This document shows positions 59,338 through 64,000 of a DNA stretch of 64,000 nt, piece by piece. Under the pieces are notes generated by a model. It made no database searches. It saw only the letters and a program-made list of their open reading frames with translations, and was not told where the DNA came from. The first letter of the stretch is position 1, and every line of letters begins with the position of its first letter. Source of the DNA: Megaustenia siamemsis (Eukaryota; Mollusca; Gastropoda; Stylommatophora; Ariophantidae); the NCBI GenBank assembly GCA_032433765.1, contig JAVIAB010000101.1, forward strand, positions 66,692,640-66,756,639. Reading direction: 5' to 3'. The position numbers were made by a program, and so were the translations under genes.

Positions 59338-60322
59338 AAGAGGCGTTAACGAGGGAGCATGATAAATTATTTACTGACTCTCTCTACCCAGATAGAGGCG
59401 TTAACGAGGGAGCATGATAAATTATTTACTGACTCTCTCTACCCAGATAGAGGCGTTAACGAGGGAGCATGATAAATTATTTACTGACTCTCTCTACCCA
59501 GATAGAGGCGTTAACGAGGGAGCATGATAAATTATTTACTGACTCTCTCTACCCAGATAGAGGCGTTAACGAGGGAGCATGATAAATTATTTACTGACTC
59601 TCTCTACCCAGAGAGAGGCGTTAACGAGGGAGCATGATAGATTATTTACTGACTCTCTCTACCCAGATAGAGGCGTTAACGAGGGAGCATGATAAATTAT
59701 TTACTGACTCTCTCTCTACCCAGATAGAGGCGTTAACGAGGGAGCATGATAGATTATTTACTGACTCTCTCTACCCAGATAGAGGCGTTAACGAGGGAGC
59801 ATGATAAATTATTTACTGACTCTCTCTCTACCCAGATAGAGGCGTTAACGAGGGAGCATGATAGATTATTTACTGACTCTCTCTACCAAGATAGAGGCGT
59901 TAACAAGGGAGCATGATAAATTATTTACTGACTCTCTCTACCCAGATAGAGGCGTTAACGAGGGAGCATGATAAATTATTTACTGACTCTCTCTACCCAG
60001 ATAGAGGCGTTAACGAGGGAGCATGATAGATTATTTACTGACTCTCTCTACCCAGATAGAGGCGTTAACGAGGGAGCATGATAGATTATTTACTGACTCT
60101 CTCTACACAGATAGAGGCGTTAACGAGGGAGCATGATATATTATTTACTGACTCTCTCTACACAGATAGAGGCGTTAACGAGGAGCATGATAGATTATTT
60201 ACTGACTCTATCTACCCAGTAGAGGCGTTAACGAGGGAGCATGATAGATTATTTACTGACTCTTTCTACCCAGATAGAGGCGTTAACGATTGAGCATCAT
60301 AGATTATTTACTGACTCTCTCT
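59338..60322. repeat. 55-bp satellite, about 18 units
   Basis: Unit GATAAATTATTTACTGACTC, TCTCTACCCAGATAGAGGCG, TTAACGAGGGAGCAT. Two units carry an extra TCTC. Units towards the right end differ more (CACAG, TTCTACC, GATTGAGC). A 71-codon frame there is an artefact of small indels in the unit. Confidence 0.95.
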
Positions 60323-60842
60323 AGTCAGGTGTTCTGAGACTCTGTCGACTCTAATTTTGCAATGGGAAGTAATACTACATTCCTATATTGTTTCCGTACG
60401 TTTCGACGCACTGCACGTCAAGTCCATTTCAGTAACATACGTTTAGCCGTTATAGTACGTGTAGAGTGTATCACTCTCAATTTGATTTGTGTAAACCGTC
60501 TTTTCTATTTGTTCTTTTCTAATTTTTTTTCTAAATGTCTTGTATCATCTTGGTATTGGTGAAATCAAATGCTTTGCTCATGTATATACAAATTAATATA
60601 TATATATATGATAATTATATAATAATTAATTAGATAAATAAAACATGTATATCGATATTTAAAGTAATGAATAATTTTATCTCTGAAATCTTTTCCGTTG
60701 CATTGTTAACAAGCTTCCGTACCGAAAGATTACAGCTGACACAGTTTAATTAAAATGTAGAGCGGGTATTTTAACTGAATATGATAATGTTTGAAGATAC
60801 AGCTTGAGGAAACTGCGAGGCATAAAACTTCAACACCGACAT

Positions 60843-61000
60843 TCTTCTACCTCTTCTTCCTTTTTAGCTCCCTGTGGAGCATAGGTCTTCAACAAACGCT
60901 TTCCAAGTCGAGCTGTTTTTTGCCATTATTTTAAGATCATTCTATGTTTTCCCCATCATCTTCATATCTGCTTCTATCTGTCTATCTTTCCTGGATGGCG
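60843..61000 (-). mobile_element. LINE family C 3' end, single monomer
   Basis: On the minus strand it ends AGGTAGAAG; CTCCCTGTGGAGCATAGGTC then TTCAACAAACGCTTTCCAAG is the single-copy version of the minisatellite unit at 6833-8765. Upstream GATGATGGGGAAAACATAGA matches 20718-20732. Confidence 0.8.
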
Positions 61001-61383
61001 GATTTACTTTTTTTTCTTTTTCTTTGAGTTGTCCATGTTTGTGAGGTTATTTCGGCTTATTTTTTTTACAGTAAATGATATCCAGTCCCACGCCCAACCC
61101 TCCTTGCTCGTCTCTTACGAACATGCCTGGTAGGGTACAACGCCGCTATTATTTACTCCCCTTTCGAGTCCCGGCAGCGCACGTGCGAAGACGGACATTT
61201 TAATAAATTTATTGTTTGTGTTGGAGACTCCAGCTCATTACTAACCCGAAGATTATCTCCAAAACTTTCACAGTAGCGAGTACAACAGCAAGATCTTTTC
61301 AAATTCGTGCAGATATAAACTAATCAATACTATTGTTGCCCGCGAGTAGAGCTGCTTAGAACATGTAATATAACCATATAGTC

Positions 61384-61820
61384 ATTAGAGAAATCAGACA
61401 TAGGAAACAGAGCGCCCCTCATAGGATGCAGGAGAGATGGACGCAGCCACCCTGGTGGAACGTAGATGTCGAGGAAGCTTGGCGGAGCAAGAGACAAACG
61501 GTCAAGACATGGCAGAAATCCAGAAGGTATGGTAGAGCACAGCCTGAGCTCTTGAAGCGTCTGAAAGTAGAAGTCGACCAACAAATGATGCACTTTAAAC
61601 TATGCGCTAAGCAGGATAAGGATGTCAAATGGGATTACTCATGTAAAAAAGTGTGCTCAGAAAAATCGCTCGCCTCATTATGGCGCCTTCATCAGTGCAT
61701 GAATGGCACACCACGACACAGATGTATACCAGACTTTCAGAGCACAGGCCAGATATGGCACAAATCTGATGCGAGCAAAGGGAAGGTCCTGTTTGCCCGC
61801 TACATCGATCACCCATGGGT
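61384..61820 (+). mobile_element. Fragment of the I-like element
   Basis: Frame 61426-61893 (155 codons, open): RWTQPPWWNVDVEEAWRSKR, PELLKRLKVEVDQQMMHFKL, KKVCSEKSLASLWRLHQCM, GKVLFARYI. It matches the linker of the element at 12673-16699 (about 15395-14960, reverse). No catalytic motif. The intact frame suggests it is younger than the copy at 12673, or simply short enough to have escaped change. Confidence 0.82.
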
Positions 61821-61894
61821 TAGTCCGGTATGCAGTGATGATGATCCTAACATACCAGTCAATGTTTTTTTATACACTTTCTTCTATAGGTAAG

Positions 61895-62770
61895 AGAAGA
61901 AGAAATGTAAAATAAAAATTGAACAAAATGGTATGGTTAAAGATTTACGTGATTAATGGACGACACAAATATGAACGACGTTTCGGCTGAAATGGCCATC
62001 AGCAGGGACGAACAAACACCACACACACACACATTAATGGACGACACAGACATGAACGACATTTCGGCTGAATTGGCCTTCAGCAGGGACGAACAGACAC
62101 CACACACACACACACACACACACACACATTAATGAACGACACAAATATGAACGACATTTCGGCTGAATTGACCTTCTTCAGGAACGAACAGACACACACA
62201 CACACACACACACAAACATTAATGGACGACACAAATATGAACGACATTTCGGCTGAATTGGCCTTCAGCAGGGACGAATAAACACCATATATACACACAC
62301 ACATTAATGGACGACACAAATATGAACGACATTTCGGCTGAATTGGCCTTCAGCAGGGACGAACAAACAAACACCACACACACACACACACACACATATT
62401 AATGGAGGACACAAATATGAACGACATTTCGGCTGAATTGGCCTTCAGCAGGAACGAACAAACACCACACACACACACACATTAATGGACGACACAAATA
62501 TGAACGACATTTCGGCTGAATTGGCCTTCAGCAGGAACGAACAAACACCACACACACACACACATTAATGGACGACACAAATATGAACGACATTTCGGCT
62601 CAATTAGCCTTCAGCAGGGACGAACAAACAAACACCGCACACACACACACACACACACACACACATTAATGTAGGTAAATCTTTTCATTTCTCCTTCACA
62701 TTCAGCTTTACTTCAAACTCGCATTTGTAATCATTTATATGTACTTTTTTGCCTTGATCACCATAGGTAC
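61895..62770 (-). mobile_element. Tandem array of eight hammerhead-like elements
   Basis: Units begin ATTAATGGACGACACAAATA at 61952, 62033, 62128, 62218, 62303, 62398, 62481 and 62564; lengths vary (81-95 bp) with a CA microsatellite in each. On the minus strand each unit carries CTGCTGAAGGCC, a GCC partner, and GAAATGTC (GAAACGTC in the first). The unit next to 61952 reads on into the standard tail CGTAAATCTTTAACCATACC. Right of the array (62670-62770) a tail in the opposite orientation follows (CAGCTTTACTTC, TTTTTTGCCTTGATCACC). The core resembles small hammerhead ribozymes of Penelope-like elements; the C at position 4 of CTGATGA argues against full activity. Confidence 0.7.
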
Positions 62771-64000
62771 TAGAAGTGGGTACCTTTTGGTAGGAGTTCT
62801 TTCTTTTATGTCAGTGGTTTGGTCCATAAAATGCATACGTTTGGTATTGTCTGTGTTCATCTGGAGGCCACTTTGCCATGTAAAGTGATGAAATGGATCT
62901 ATCTTTGATTCGGTGTCTGACAATTGGTTGTTTTAAGATAAATGAAAATGCGAGTTGTTATAAAGTACTACATATCAAACGTATAATAAGTATTACAAAG
63001 TATTACTTTACACTTTCTGATAGAAAGAGATAAACTGTGCGATATGTTGCTTTATATAAATAACGTTCATACTATGTGTATATGTTTTCTCAGATTTATT
63101 ATGTTTGGAATGGAGCAACGGCAGTAAGTGACATGAACGCGAGTAATGCATCATCATCAATATCACCGTAGCATCATCATCAACATCATATCCATCATCA
63201 TCATCAAATGCAATGCTTGCTATCGTAGAGGATAATATTTCTCCAAATGTAATTGTTCTAATTGTCCTAAGTGAGACATATTAGTGGTGTTCTAATTGTC
63301 CAACGTGAGATACATTTATGATATTCTAATTGTCCAAAGTGAGACATATTTGTGATGTTCTAATTGTCCAAAGTGAGACACATTTATGATGTTCTAATTG
63401 TCCAACGTGAGATACATTTGTGATGTTCTAATTGTCCAAAGTGAGACATATTTGTTATGTTCTAATTGTCCAAAGTGAGACATATTTGTGATGTTCTAAT
63501 TGTCCAAAGTGAGACACATTTGTGATGTTCTAATTGTCCATGGTAAAATAAAAATTAATTCTACATTTTATAAATTCACAACATTCATTAACCATCACCT
63601 TCTGTTGAACTCAAAATAAGATTAATGAGTTATGGTATCCCCTTTCTTCAACACGAAACAATACATACCAAGAGCAAGAAATATTTTAAACAGAGTATAT
63701 TAGTAGTGAATTACGGGGTTCATGTGGATTGTTTTGAACTATTCTAGCAACGGAGTATGCACCATGTGGCTGCGGTGTGGCGCCGTCTACTGGTGTCGCT
63801 GATGACATTTTTTTGGTGTTATTTTTGTTTGCTGCTACAACTACTGGTCACGGTCGTACTAATGAATTTAACAGTTGAACGATGGACTTTACATCTGATC
63901 AAAATAGTGACCCCGGTCGTACTAATGAGTTTAAAAGTTGACCGGTAAAGAGCAGTTAGTGTGAAAATATGAGACGGAAACATCGACTTCATGTAATTTA
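62771..64000. other. No gene recognised; minor repeats
   Basis: Besides the 34-bp repeat, a CATCATCAT stretch lies at 63148-63210, and a segment CGGTCGTACTAATGA(A/G)TTTA occurs twice (about 63850 and 63912). The 63-codon frame at 63757-63948 has no motif. Confidence 0.5.
63255..63545. repeat. 34-bp minisatellite, about 8-9 units
   Basis: Unit TGTTCTAATTGTCCAAAGTG then AGACATATTTGTGA, with CAACGTGAGATAC variants. Confidence 0.94.

Overview
This is a gene-desert window from an animal genome, most likely a lophotrochozoan and possibly a mollusc. The organism call is a low-confidence inference from the non-LTR retrotransposon families, Penelope-like elements, tRNA-derived SINEs and TTAGGG-type repeats. 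I recognise no host gene, tRNA or rRNA gene, CRISPR array or bacterial operon. Almost every open reading frame is either a piece of a decayed retrotransposon or a tandem repeat that happens to lack stop codons.

The identifiable content falls into four layers. (1) Non-LTR retrotransposon copies in at least six families, which I call A to F for this window, plus one almost full-length I-superfamily element at 12673-16699 on the minus strand. That element has endonuclease, reverse transcriptase, RNase H and a C-terminal Cys motif, and is bounded by a 13-bp target-site duplication. (2) A Penelope-like reverse transcriptase at about 31030-32880 (minus), and several dispersed copies of a short element whose core resembles the hammerhead ribozymes of Penelope-like elements (CTGCTGA, GGCC stem, GAAACGTC). 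Eight of these cores stand in tandem at 61952-62670. (3) SINE-like repeats: two tRNA-derived families and one further dispersed family. (4) Tandem repeats, which occupy roughly a quarter of the window: units of about 40, 38, 37, 40, 21, 30, 71, 95, 41, 55 and 34 bp, long GATA, AT and GAT microsatellites, and a 0.66-kb interstitial block of degenerate CCCTAA telomere repeats.

Layout: 1-2400 dispersed repeat and LINE 3' ends, one nested in another; 2640-4700 SINE, GATA tracts and minisatellites; 4727-9165 LINE A and a LINE C copy whose 3' end has been amplified into a 38-bp minisatellite; 9350-11205 a 37-bp satellite; 12030-17560 LINE ends and the I-like element; 18880-20836 LINE C interrupted by LINE B; 21430-23690 a 40-bp satellite; 23690-28690 LINE and SINE remnants; 28830-32880 the Penelope-like element with minisatellites in and beside it; 33550-38350 hammerhead-like element, SINE and a 71-bp satellite; 38590-43050 SINE, LINE A, hammerhead-like element, telomeric block and small repeats; 43060-49690 LINE B, then a 41-bp satellite between inverted hammerhead-like elements, then a long LINE B copy; 49690-57620 microsatellites and LINE/SINE fragments; 57622-60320 LINE D and a 55-bp satellite; 60840-62770 LINE C and I-like fragments and the hammerhead-like tandem array; 63255-63545 a 34-bp repeat.

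The main theme is conversion of transposon sequence into satellites. In two places (6833-8765 and 52990-53095) the tandem unit can be traced directly to a LINE present elsewhere in the window. Three nested insertions can be ordered by their target-site duplications.
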